A stretch of 64,000 nucleotides of DNA from Pyxidicoccus trucidator (GTDB taxonomy: Bacteria > Myxococcota > Myxococcia > Myxococcales > Myxococcaceae), in NCBI RefSeq assembly GCF_010894435.1, contig NZ_JAAIXZ010000026.1, positions 92,012 through 156,011 on the forward strand, given 5' to 3'. The notes beneath the pieces were generated by a model. It saw only the letters and a program-made list of their open reading frames with translations, ran no database searches and had not been told where the DNA came from. The position numbers and the translations under genes are program-made. This document shows, piece after piece, positions 43,949 to 52,258 of the stretch. Each line of letters starts with the position of its first letter. The stretch's first letter is position 1.

Positions 43949-44591
43949 GCGCTCCGTCCGAGTCCCCTGGCGCGCGGGCCAGCAGCACGCGCGGGTGCAG
44001 CAGCAGGGCGATGGCCTCGCGCACCGTCCAGTAGAAGCGGTCCACCGCGTTGAGGTTGCGCTCGGTGTCCAGGGCGGGGCTGGTGGCCACGTCCAGGCCG
44101 TTCAGCCGGAAGTACTGCCGCGCCCGCAGCAGGTGGTACGGGTCCGACACCACCACCACGCGCCGCGCGCCCAGCTCGCGCAGCAGCTTCGTGGCGAGGC
44201 GGGCGTTGTCCGCGGTGGAGTGGCTCTCCTCCTCCAGGACGCAGGCCTCCGCCGGCACGCCCAGCCGCGTCGCCAGCGCCAGCATCACCCGCGCCTCCGA
44301 GGGGGGATTCACCCCCACGCCTCCGGAGAACACGAGCCGGGGCGCCACGCCCCGCTGGTACAGCTCCACCGCCTTCTCCGTGCGCGCCTGGAGCGCGCCG
44401 GAGGGCACACCGCCCGGCAGCACCCGCGCGCCCAGCACCACCACCGCGTCCGCGGAGTCGGCCCGCTCTCGCTGGCCGAAGCGGTCCACCACCCACGCCA
44501 GGCCGAACACCCCACACGTCAGCGCACCCGCCGCGACAATCAGGAGACGGCGGACGAGCCCGGGGCGGGGAGACAGCGACGAGGGTGGCAC
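43929..44591 (-). CDS. YdcF/SanA-type DUF218 membrane protein
   Basis: 220 residues. One N-terminal membrane helix (LLIVAAGALTCGVFGLAWVV), then a DUF218 domain: ADAVVVLGARVLPGG, RTEKAVELYQRG, RLVFSGGVG, EEESHSTADNARLATKLLRELG and VVVSDPYHLLRARQYFRLNGL. This family includes SanA and ElyC of envelope maintenance. Translation overlaps the end of the HtrA-like gene on the other strand. Confidence 0.85.
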   Translation of the reverse strand: MPPSSLSPRPGLVRRLLIVAAGALTCGVFGLAWVVDRFGQRERADSADAVVVLGARVLPGGVPSGALQARTEKAVELYQRGVAPRLVFSGGVGVNPPSEARVMLALATRLGVPAEACVLEEESHSTADNARLATKLLRELGARRVVVVSDPYHLLRARQYFRLNGLDVATSPALDTERNLNAVDRFYWTVREAIALLLHPRVLLARAPGDSDGAPTPPAP

Positions 44592-44626
44592 CCGCCCAGG
44601 CTAATCCATTCGTCCGCCACGCGGTT

Positions 44627-45196
44627 CTAAACCTCCGTGAACTTCGTCCCGGTGGCCCCGATGCGGTCCAAAGCGGCTTTGATTTCCTCGGAGACGACAA
44701 GGGCGATGGACCACCCCCAAAGACGGAACACCTTCGCCTCGCCCACTTTCAAGGGGTCAATCCGCAACCCGGAAATATCGCGGTACTGGCCGACCTTCTC
44801 CGGCCGTTCATCCTCTGGCGTCCAGCGCTCCACCTCTCTGCATGCGGCATCGTCGATGCAGCGGATGAGCTTTGTCGCCACCAGGATGCAGAACTCATCG
44901 GGCTGCCCTTGAATCTCCACAGGAAGAATCTGCACGTCAGAAGGCGCCAACTGCGCCAGGAGGGAGGCCACCCGAACGTGGATGACTGGAATGCCGAACG
45001 CCGCGAGTGAAAAATCCAGGGCCCTGCCAGGAACATCCACCGGGAATTTCAATGGCCCCCGATTGGGAACCGGCACTCCATCCGTAAATATCCACCACTC
45101 TTCTACTTCGAAGCCTTTCAAGTCCGTAGGAGCGCCAAGCAGCCAACGTCCCTTTGCGGCCATGTCATCGGACAGCTTGAAGTATCGCGTTGGCAT
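44627..45196 (-). CDS. imm11-type (DUF1629-like) immunity protein
   Basis: 189 residues, soluble, no signal peptide. Content such as IHVRVASLLAQLAPSDVQILPVEI, LIRCIDDAACREVERWTPED and WGWSIALVVSEEIKAALDRIGATG resembles the DUF1629/imm11 immunity family common in myxobacteria. It directly follows the AHH-nuclease lipoprotein gene, 16 bases downstream, as an immunity gene should. GC is a little below neighbours (about 60% in lines 44641 and 45001). Confidence 0.72.
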   Translation of the reverse strand: MPTRYFKLSDDMAAKGRWLLGAPTDLKGFEVEEWWIFTDGVPVPNRGPLKFPVDVPGRALDFSLAAFGIPVIHVRVASLLAQLAPSDVQILPVEIQGQPDEFCILVATKLIRCIDDAACREVERWTPEDERPEKVGQYRDISGLRIDPLKVGEAKVFRLWGWSIALVVSEEIKAALDRIGATGTKFTEV

Positions 45197-45212
45197 TTGA
45201 GTACCCTCGGCG

Positions 45213-46568
45213 TCACTGGCTCCGGGTCACCAGATTGTTCAGCTCGGTTCCGGGTGTAGCGATCTGCCGCGACAACCGTTTGAGCTCCGCAGTGAGAGCC
45301 GCGCGGCATTGCTGGATACTGCGGCATGTGCGCGTTGCTTCAACCAGTCTCTCAAAAATCTTCTCGTGGTACTCCTGCGGGTGAGGCCCCTTGTGGCCCT
45401 TCACGTGAACGATGTTGGCCGGGTCATTCAGCGACATGCCCGCCCTATCAAAGATTCTCTGAAACTGCGGTGACCACGGGCCACCATTGCTGGTGGAGTC
45501 CCACCACTTGTCCGTGGCGATGTGATGATCGTGCCCCTTCGCGTCCACCGGGCCGACAGCCGCGCCTCCAACGCCCCGCGCCGTCGCGGAGACCGCGCCA
45601 GGGGCGAGCGCCATGGTGATTGCTTCTCCCGTCCCCGTCACCGCCTGCACTTCGCCCACGGCGGACAGCACGAGGCCCGCGCGGGGACCCGCCTGCATGG
45701 AGGCTTGCGCCGAGCCGGGCAGCGTCGGCACCTTGCCCGCGAAACCCGCCGCCGTGTTCCCAATGGCCACCGTGGCGAGCATGGCGAATGCGCGCGCCGC
45801 GTTGCGCCCCATCACATTGCCGTACCGCTCTCCCGCGTCGCGGAGTTCGTCAAATGTGCGGGCGCGGTCCGCCTCGTCCACCAGCCTCCGAAAGCCGGTA
45901 ATCAGGCCCCAGAACGTGTCCACTCCCAGGTAGACGACCAACGTGGCCGTCATGACAGCGGCCAGGCCCTTGCTCGCCGGCTCGGGTACCGTCCATAAGA
46001 TGAGATAGAGCGTGCCCGTCCACAACGCCGCCGCCAGCATGGCGTGCGGGTCGGCCATGTCCTTGAACGCTTCCAGCATCTCTTCGTTCACCGCGCCCTG
46101 GGCGAACGCCATGGCCAGCGCGTAACGGCCGTCCCCGTTCACCATGGGGCCCTCCGTCAGCAAGCGCAGGCAGTCTCCCTTCCTCCCGGTGCGCTCACAC
46201 CAGCGCAGGTAGGCGCGCGTCAGTTCCAGGTCCGTTTCCGAGGGCTCCCCTTCCAGGTGCTCGCCCGGCCCGAGTGGCGTGACCTGGCGAGTGCGCGCAT
46301 CGAAGAGATACGTCCCTCCACGCGCGTCCATCTCGAAGAGCCGCCGGGCGGCCTCCCGCGGGTGAGCCGGAGGCCGCCGGGTCCGCACGTGCTCGGACAG
46401 GGCAACCTTGAATTCGTCCTCTTCCACTTCAACGGGCCCGGCGTCGTCAGGGCGCGGAGAGAAGGTGATGACCTCGCTCCCACCCGTCTCCAGGCGCACC
46501 ACCCGCGCCGTGGCGCAGCCAATCATCAGGGGCAGGAGCAACAGCGCAACGGCGCAATGCAGTCTCAT
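45213..46568 (-). CDS. SitA-like lipoprotein toxin with C-terminal AHH nuclease domain
   Basis: 451 residues. Lipoprotein signal MRLHCAVALLLLPLMIGC (lipidated Cys18). The N-terminal region through about 330 carries hydrophobic stretches (MLAAALWTGTLYLILWTV, VMTATLVVYLGVDTFWGLI) and resembles the myxobacterial lipoprotein family that includes the outer-membrane-exchange toxins called SitA. The C-terminal end, about 346-410, is an AHH-type HNH nuclease: KGHDHHIATDKWWD, QFQRIFDRAGMSLNDPANIVHVKGHKGPHPQEYHEKIFERL. Cargo-type nuclease at the C-terminus plus a following immunity gene fits a polymorphic toxin. Family assignment is from memory of these features. Confidence 0.75.
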   Translation of the reverse strand: MRLHCAVALLLLPLMIGCATARVVRLETGGSEVITFSPRPDDAGPVEVEEDEFKVALSEHVRTRRPPAHPREAARRLFEMDARGGTYLFDARTRQVTPLGPGEHLEGEPSETDLELTRAYLRWCERTGRKGDCLRLLTEGPMVNGDGRYALAMAFAQGAVNEEMLEAFKDMADPHAMLAAALWTGTLYLILWTVPEPASKGLAAVMTATLVVYLGVDTFWGLITGFRRLVDEADRARTFDELRDAGERYGNVMGRNAARAFAMLATVAIGNTAAGFAGKVPTLPGSAQASMQAGPRAGLVLSAVGEVQAVTGTGEAITMALAPGAVSATARGVGGAAVGPVDAKGHDHHIATDKWWDSTSNGGPWSPQFQRIFDRAGMSLNDPANIVHVKGHKGPHPQEYHEKIFERLVEATRTCRSIQQCRAALTAELKRLSRQIATPGTELNNLVTRSQ

Positions 46569-46630
46569 GGGACGCCTTCCAAGCAGAGGCGCCGCGTGCT
46601 TCGAGCGCGGGCGAGCAGACCCAGGCTACG

Positions 46631-46840
46631 CGAAGGAGGGATGAGCAGCGAAGTCTCGTATTGACTTCCAATCTGGCGTTCTCCGACTGGCCTGGCATCT
46701 TCTCCAGTGGGGTGTGCGCCACCGCACTCATTGACCGCGTCATCCACCACGCCGACATCATCAACATCGAAGGGCAGAGCTACCGACGCAGGGCCGCCGA
46801 CGAGAGTGCGGCCGCGCGCAAGGCGAAGGCGAAGCGCTGA
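46631..46840 (+). pseudogene. IstB (IS21-type transposition ATPase) C-terminal relic
   Basis: In one frame the sequence reads RRDEQRSLVLTSNLAFSDWP, then ATALIDRVIHHADIINIEGQSYR, and ends in a basic tail and TGA. TSNxxFxxW, DRxxHH and the final GxSYR are the end of IstB. The rest of the ATPase, istA and terminal repeats are not present, so this is a decayed fragment. It lies in the divergent gap between two toxin cassettes. The remaining stretch 46841-47198 holds no gene that I can support. Confidence 0.75.
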
Positions 46841-47198
46841 GCCGGACGCCGGGGCGGAGGACTCGCGGACCCCGTCTGCCGTCTCGGTCCAGATTTCCGC
46901 GCTTCCCCGTGAACGCCAACACGTGCTGGCGGTCGTCGTGCGCCGAGTCGCTGTCTGCGCTTCGCGGGCCGCATGCCTGACGGACGCTGAGAAGCCCTTC
47001 CCAGTCATTCCCACTCGCGCGTTCGGAGTCGGACCGTCCTGGCGCCGTAGCGTGGCGTGGCGCGGCTGGCTATCGCCTGACGGGCCGGGTCGCCCGTGAC
47101 TCTTTCAGTGCAACGCCCCCTCGGTCCGCCGTCCTGTCGGACCAAACGGGGAACCTCTGTCCTTAGCGCCCCTGCTGGGGCCTTCCACGGAGGCGCCG

Positions 47199-48635
47199 AT
47201 GTTCATGCGTTGGAGCTGGGTCGTCGTCTTACTGTTGCTGTTACCCGGGGCGGGAGGGGCGCAGGAGACCGTTGCCCCGGAGGACTTTGACGCCACCGTG
47301 CGCAGGCTGGAGGAGGCCATTTCGGCCGAGTCTTCCGGCGAGGAAGAGGCGCAACCCGAGGAGGAGACTTCGCCGCCCGCCACGTCCGACTCGACACCCC
47401 CGTGGACGAACCTGCTGCGCATGGACGCGGCGACGTTGACGTTGTTGCCTCGAAGAGGCGAGGGCGCCGATGAAGGCTTCGTGCAGGTGGAGCCCATGGT
47501 GGCCTTGGGGAAGGGGGAGTCGTTGCGCCTCATTCTCGGGGCGCCAGTGCGGTTGCGGCTGTGGGGCGGAGGGGAAGGGGCGGGCCTCGTGAGGAAGGAG
47601 GACTGGGACACGCTGTCCGACTGGGGGCAGGTGGTGCGCCTTTTCATGGCTGGAGGGGACACGCCCAACTCGGTGTGGTTGGGGATGATGGAGGGCTACT
47701 CCCTCTTGTCCGGGCACCTGGTGCGGCGCTACGGCAACCGCGTCAACCCCGACTACCACCCAGCCGGCGTCATCGCGACGGGGACGGTGGGGCCGGTGTA
47801 CGCGGAGGCCTTCGTCTCGGACGTGCTGAGCGCTCGCCTGACGGGGGCGGAAGTGGCCCTGGATGTACAGCACGTCCTCTTCGGCCACCCCCCTGTCCCG
47901 GGACGCTACACGCTGGCGCTGTCGGCGGTGCATGACTGGGGGAGGGTAGGAGGCACCTCGAGGCCCATGACGCTGGCGCACCTGGACGCCACCGCCCTGG
48001 TGCTGCGGCGCGGGCGCAAGGGCAAGAGGGTGGAGGCGCACCTGCTGGGCGGGTGGGGCGGACGCCCGGGCGAGCGCGGGGCATGGGGCGCGGTGGCGGG
48101 CGTGGGCGTGGATGCGCTGACGCCGACGGTGGACTTGCGGGCCCGCCTGGAAGGGCGCCTGCAGCGCGGAGGCTTCCGTCAGGGCACCTTCGGCCCGGAC
48201 CACGAGTTGGCGCGCTTCCAGGTGGCGGGCCCGGCCTCCGTGCCGCTGGCGGAGGCGTCCTTCCCGGAGGGAACTTCCGCCTACGGGGAGGTGATTCTCA
48301 GCTGGGACGCGGTGCGCCTGAGTGGCATGCGCCAGCGACACCTCTTCCTCTCCCTGGGAGTGGAGGCCTTCTCCTGGGGCCGGGTGGACGTGGACGGGCG
48401 GGTGGAGGCGCAACTCTTCCATCGGGACTTCAGCCTGGGCGTCGGTGGGCTGGCGACGGCCATGGGCCAGCCGGGAGCGCGCTACCTCGTCTCGGGGGAG
48501 GCCCGGTGGCGCTTCCTGGGAGGCAACCTCTACGTGCTGGGGCAGGGCGGCACGCTGTTGTTTCCCACGCCGGAGGGGACGCTGCGGCCGGGGGCTTTCG
48601 CGGCCGTGGGGCTGGGGGTGGACAATGCGCGCTGA
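47199..48635 (+). CDS. Secreted/outer-membrane protein heading a toxin cassette
   Basis: 478 residues with a signal peptide (WSWVVVLLLLLPGAGGAQ). An acidic, possibly coiled segment (about 25-65) is followed by a long, beta-rich, Gly-rich region (about 75-478) with alternating hydrophobics that suggest an outer-membrane barrel. No catalytic motif. Its end overlaps the next lipoprotein gene by 11 bases. Position first in a secreted protein-toxin-immunity set recalls the sitB-sitA-sitI order, but I cannot assign SitB by sequence. Confidence 0.65.
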   Translation: MFMRWSWVVVLLLLLPGAGGAQETVAPEDFDATVRRLEEAISAESSGEEEAQPEEETSPPATSDSTPPWTNLLRMDAATLTLLPRRGEGADEGFVQVEPMVALGKGESLRLILGAPVRLRLWGGGEGAGLVRKEDWDTLSDWGQVVRLFMAGGDTPNSVWLGMMEGYSLLSGHLVRRYGNRVNPDYHPAGVIATGTVGPVYAEAFVSDVLSARLTGAEVALDVQHVLFGHPPVPGRYTLALSAVHDWGRVGGTSRPMTLAHLDATALVLRRGRKGKRVEAHLLGGWGGRPGERGAWGAVAGVGVDALTPTVDLRARLEGRLQRGGFRQGTFGPDHELARFQVAGPASVPLAEASFPEGTSAYGEVILSWDAVRLSGMRQRHLFLSLGVEAFSWGRVDVDGRVEAQLFHRDFSLGVGGLATAMGQPGARYLVSGEARWRFLGGNLYVLGQGGTLLFPTPEGTLRPGAFAAVGLGVDNAR

Positions 48636-50823
48636 GCGACTGCCGCGCGGCGGAGATGGCCTGGTGCTGGCCCTGGCGCTCCTCACGGCGGGGTGTGCCT
48701 CGCTGCCCTCGCGGACGGGCCCTGGAGGCACCCTGGCTGCGGTCTCGGGCCCGACGCCCATGGCGGCCTTGGGGCGGAGTACCGTCGCGAGTCTCCCCGG
48801 TAACGAAGCGCTCGAGGCCTTCGACGACGAGGCGTCCACGACCGAACCGCTCCTGCACCGCCGCCGGGCCACGCCGTCCCCCCCGAGCCCCGGCGGAGAT
48901 GAGACGACGCCCCTGCGAGTGGCAGGCGCCCTGGCAGGAGCGTGCGGGGAAGTCCCCTCGGCCTGGCCGCACCTGGACTCGGAGGACGAGGTGCTGGCGC
49001 CCTTCCTGTCGTGCACCACGCCAGCGGCCTTCCTGGCCTTGCAGCACCAGGCGGACATGCCCCGGCTGGTGGAGGCCCTCTCGGATTGGAACGCCGTCCG
49101 ACTGGGCGCCCTGGGCCCCCTGGAGGCCGAGGCCGCCCGCGTCCTCCTCGAGAAGCGCGCGGCCTTCCTCGCCACCGCCGTCGAGAAGCACGGCGTGGCC
49201 AAGGCGGAAGTCCTCGCCCTCTTCATCCTGCACACCACCCACGACGACGAGGCGCGGCAGTTGCTGCGCCTGTTGGCCAAGGACAAGCTGCTCAAGCGCG
49301 AGCTGGGGGCCATGGAGGTGGTGCGTGAGGAGCTGAAGCAGCGGGGCATGGCCCTCACCGACTTCCCGGAGAGGGACTTCCGCGCCGGCGACATCGCGCG
49401 CGGGCTGGGACGGGCCGCGGATGACGTCGCGGCCTCCATTCCCCTCGTCGGCGGAAGCCGGAGCGTGGACGCGTCCGCGCTGCCCCCGCGGCTCCCACCG
49501 CCCTACCGGGCCGCGTACGAGGAGGTGGAGAAGGCGCAGTACCTGGGGGCCTTCGCGCCGGGCAACGTGGCCCTGGCGTCCTTCGACCACCTCACCTTCG
49601 GTGTGCCGCTGGGCTTCTACCACCTGGCGGCGGGGACGGCGCAGGGCGGGGCTTCCCTCGCCAAGGGGGAGTACGAGGAGGCCACGCGGCAGTTGGCGCC
49701 CGCGGCCCTCATGGTGGGCCTGTACGCGGGAGGCAAGGGGGCGCGCGCATTCCGCGAAGCGGGCCTCTCCCGGCAGGAGGGAGCTCGGCTCCAGGCGGTG
49801 GTGCCTCGCGTGGAGGCGCTGAAAGCGGTGCTGGAGAGGTTGGAGGCGCGAGTAGGAGAGAGCGCGGTGGGGGAGTTGGCCCGCTACCTCCAGCAGAGCC
49901 GGGATGCAGCCATTCTGGTGGGGGAGTGGGGCGAGGCGGGCGCTCTAGCGCTGCACGAGGCGCGAGGCAACGTTGCACGAGCACAGGCCACGTTGGCGGT
50001 GCGGTACCGCGAGTCCCCGAGTGCAGTGTCCACCGGCGGGGGCGCAGGGAGAAGGGGCGGTACCCGGCCCTCCGTGCCCCCCGAGGCGGCGGGACTCCCA
50101 GCTGAGGTGGCCGAGGCGAAGTTCAAGCAGTTGGAGGCGGAGTTCGCGGGAGAGCGCCTGTCGATGGACGTGGCGGAGCTGACGAGGCACCGCCAGTCCC
50201 TGCAGAAGGCTGCTCCTGCCGAAGTTACCGCGGAGCCACTCTGGGCCGACTATGTGGCGTACCTGGAGACGAGGGCCGCGGAAATCAAGAAGGGGACTGC
50301 GGAGAAGGGGCCCTTGAAGTGGGCGGGCTACCAACTCGTGCGCGACCGGTATGCTCGGGGCCTGGACTTCGAGAGGAAGATGGTCGCCCTCCTGGAGGAG
50401 GATGCGGCACTGCCGCGCGCGCAGCGGCGGTGGCTCAAGGACTTCGACCGGCCCCGCATCGAGACGCACGTGGGAGTGGCGAAGGCGGACATCCGCTTCG
50501 CGGACGTGCTCGTCATCGAAGAGGGGCCCGCTGCTGGCCCGCAGCCCCGCGTGGAGACGTTCAGCTTCAAGAGCCGGGACCTATCACAACTGAAAGACAA
50601 AGCCCTCCAGGCACAGATGATCACGGATGCGAACGCTGCTTTGATGTATTACGGCGAGACGTTGAGTATTCTGAGGGACAAGATCAGGCAGCAAACGAGA
50701 GTTCTGCGCGTCCGCCTCGTCTATGAAGGGGGGCCATTGAAACCCTCGAATTCAGATGTGATGCGGGAGTCCGTGGGGATAGCTGAAAGGAAGGTAAAGG
50801 GTGTGGAGGTGTCGTTCGAATGA
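48625..50823 (+). CDS. Lipoprotein polymorphic-toxin candidate with C-terminal nuclease-like domain
   Basis: 732 residues. Lipoprotein signal ends LALALLTAGC. A long N-terminal region, helical around 140-260, is followed by Gly/Ala-rich hydrophobic stretches (YHLAAGTAQGGASLAKGEYEEATRQLAPAALMVGLYAGG). The C-terminal 150 residues look separate: FERKMVALLEED (about 581), KADIRFADVLVIEEG (about 620) and TFSFKSRD (about 646) suggest a PD-(D/E)XK-type nuclease, with Ser where Glu is usual. GC falls to about 47% in bases 50641-50700. The end overlaps the following gene as ATGA. Toxin role is inferred from layout. Confidence 0.6.
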   Translation: MRAERLPRGGDGLVLALALLTAGCASLPSRTGPGGTLAAVSGPTPMAALGRSTVASLPGNEALEAFDDEASTTEPLLHRRRATPSPPSPGGDETTPLRVAGALAGACGEVPSAWPHLDSEDEVLAPFLSCTTPAAFLALQHQADMPRLVEALSDWNAVRLGALGPLEAEAARVLLEKRAAFLATAVEKHGVAKAEVLALFILHTTHDDEARQLLRLLAKDKLLKRELGAMEVVREELKQRGMALTDFPERDFRAGDIARGLGRAADDVAASIPLVGGSRSVDASALPPRLPPPYRAAYEEVEKAQYLGAFAPGNVALASFDHLTFGVPLGFYHLAAGTAQGGASLAKGEYEEATRQLAPAALMVGLYAGGKGARAFREAGLSRQEGARLQAVVPRVEALKAVLERLEARVGESAVGELARYLQQSRDAAILVGEWGEAGALALHEARGNVARAQATLAVRYRESPSAVSTGGGAGRRGGTRPSVPPEAAGLPAEVAEAKFKQLEAEFAGERLSMDVAELTRHRQSLQKAAPAEVTAEPLWADYVAYLETRAAEIKKGTAEKGPLKWAGYQLVRDRYARGLDFERKMVALLEEDAALPRAQRRWLKDFDRPRIETHVGVAKADIRFADVLVIEEGPAAGPQPRVETFSFKSRDLSQLKDKALQAQMITDANAALMYYGETLSILRDKIRQQTRVLRVRLVYEGGPLKPSNSDVMRESVGIAERKVKGVEVSFE

Positions 50824-52154
50824 AAGTGCTTGAACTCCGCGAAGCAGCCTCGGAAGACATTCTCCGCCTCTCCCTTGAAGGTGCCTTTAGTCATCAGGTT
50901 GGGCTCGAACGCGCGTTGGAGCCATTCCTCCTGGCTCTTGAAGCGTATGCATCTGATTGGATGCCGGAAGTTGTTGAGGGAAAGCGGCGGCGCAAATACT
51001 CCCGTTCAGCATTCTGGAAGGCACTAGGAGAAGAGCGTGACGAGGACAGCTCTGTTGTTGGACTTTACCGCACGAATCGTCCCTCGTTGGACATGACACT
51101 TCGGCTGTTGCTTGAGCCACCTGAAGGCAGGCTTCACATATGGATCGCGGTCCAGCCTCATTCCTTCTTTGGGCATTCGGAACGCTGCCGAAAATTCGTG
51201 AAGATGGTCCGTTCCTGGGCCTCAAACTACTCGGTAGTCAATGCCATGGCTCACAGCATGGCCGACCGGCAAATGGCTGATTATCCAAACTTTGGTCGCG
51301 ACGACGAAGTCACGCGGCGAGATGGGTTCGACAAGGTCTACGAGCTGTTCTGGCTGAACGTTTTCGGCCCGAAGCTTGTCGAGTCCGTAGGACGCGAGCG
51401 GATGCTCTCGACTCCTGCACACCTCGTTGAGGAGCTTCCCAATGGCTCCGTCCTCTTGGTGCTACGGCCCACCGCTGCGGACTTCGCGAGCGACGAAGCA
51501 CGTGTGGACCAGGCTCGAGCCCATGTCCACTTACGGCCGGACCTCGATTTCGACACGGTGCTTGACACGCTGAGGGAGCGCAGCGCCGCGCTTGCTCCGG
51601 TAGAGCCGCGCTTCCACCCTGACCTGGCCCCGCTCCTCTCACGGTTGCCGGGCGAGTTCGCCATCAGCGAGCGGCAGCAGAGGATTGCTGAACTCAACGT
51701 CTTTAGACCGCCCGAGCCGGAGGAGTGGTTGCCGGTTGCTCTCCCTTCGGACGTGGAGAATCCCGAGCACGTCCGCAGCTACTACGGCGACCTGTCCGAG
51801 AGCCTCGTGGCGGCGCTGCATACCAAGGTGCCCAGCATCATCGAGGTGACGCCCGAGTCCCTCACGGACCTCGACTTCTACCTCTGGAGGGAGAACTTCC
51901 CGGAGCGGTACAAGCGGGACCTCATCGACGAGCACACAGCCCCGGCCCTGGGCGCTTACCTGGGTGACATGCTGGTGCGGCGACTGGGCGGGACGTGGGT
52001 ACCGCGGCAGAGGCTGGAGGAGTCCCAGGTGCGTGTTGGCACGCGCGTCTGGCTGCCCTTCCTCCGCGCCCGCCGGTACATGCAGTCCCGCCAGTCGCTG
52101 CTGGACTACTCGCTCACCCAGTTCTTCAAGGAGGCGGAGCGGTACCGGCCGTGA
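50820..52154 (+). CDS. Imm52-like immunity protein with extra C-terminal domain
   Basis: 444 residues, soluble. The first 240 or so resemble the Imm52 family (WMPEVVEGKRRRKYSRSAFWKAL, LVEELPNGSVLLVLRP). The C-terminal 100 or so are a distinct unit (APALGAYLGDMLVRRLGGTWVPRQRLEE, VWLPFLRARRYMQSRQSLLDYSLTQFFKEAERY). The coding start overlaps the lipoprotein stop by four bases. GC of the first bases is about 55%, well below the window, then rises to normal. The likely role is protection from the toxin encoded before it; the second domain may be scaffolding. Confidence 0.65.
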   Translation: MKVLELREAASEDILRLSLEGAFSHQVGLERALEPFLLALEAYASDWMPEVVEGKRRRKYSRSAFWKALGEERDEDSSVVGLYRTNRPSLDMTLRLLLEPPEGRLHIWIAVQPHSFFGHSERCRKFVKMVRSWASNYSVVNAMAHSMADRQMADYPNFGRDDEVTRRDGFDKVYELFWLNVFGPKLVESVGRERMLSTPAHLVEELPNGSVLLVLRPTAADFASDEARVDQARAHVHLRPDLDFDTVLDTLRERSAALAPVEPRFHPDLAPLLSRLPGEFAISERQQRIAELNVFRPPEPEEWLPVALPSDVENPEHVRSYYGDLSESLVAALHTKVPSIIEVTPESLTDLDFYLWRENFPERYKRDLIDEHTAPALGAYLGDMLVRRLGGTWVPRQRLEESQVRVGTRVWLPFLRARRYMQSRQSLLDYSLTQFFKEAERYRP

Positions 52155-52209
52155 CTGGAGTCGCAGCGAGTTGGACCGTACCAGACCGCGCCCGTCCCCA
52201 TGGTGCCGA

Positions 52210-52246
52210 GAGACCTCGCGCCGGTTCCTCCCCGGTGCGAGGTCTC
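52210..52246. terminator. Strong bidirectional hairpin between convergent genes
   Basis: GAGACCTCGC-G-CCGG pairs with CCGG-T-GCGAGGTCTC around a 7-base loop. The stem is 15 base pairs counting one G-U. It lies in the 104-base gap between the immunity gene and the minus-strand lipoprotein gene. No T-run follows on either side, so the termination role is inferred from strength and place. Confidence 0.6.
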
Positions 52247-52258
52247 ACGCCGCTCGCC

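Noticed and set aside
47199..48635. Assignment of the cassette's first gene as SitB
   Set aside because: Gene order is similar, but I see no lipobox or sequence feature that I can tie to SitB, so only position supports it.
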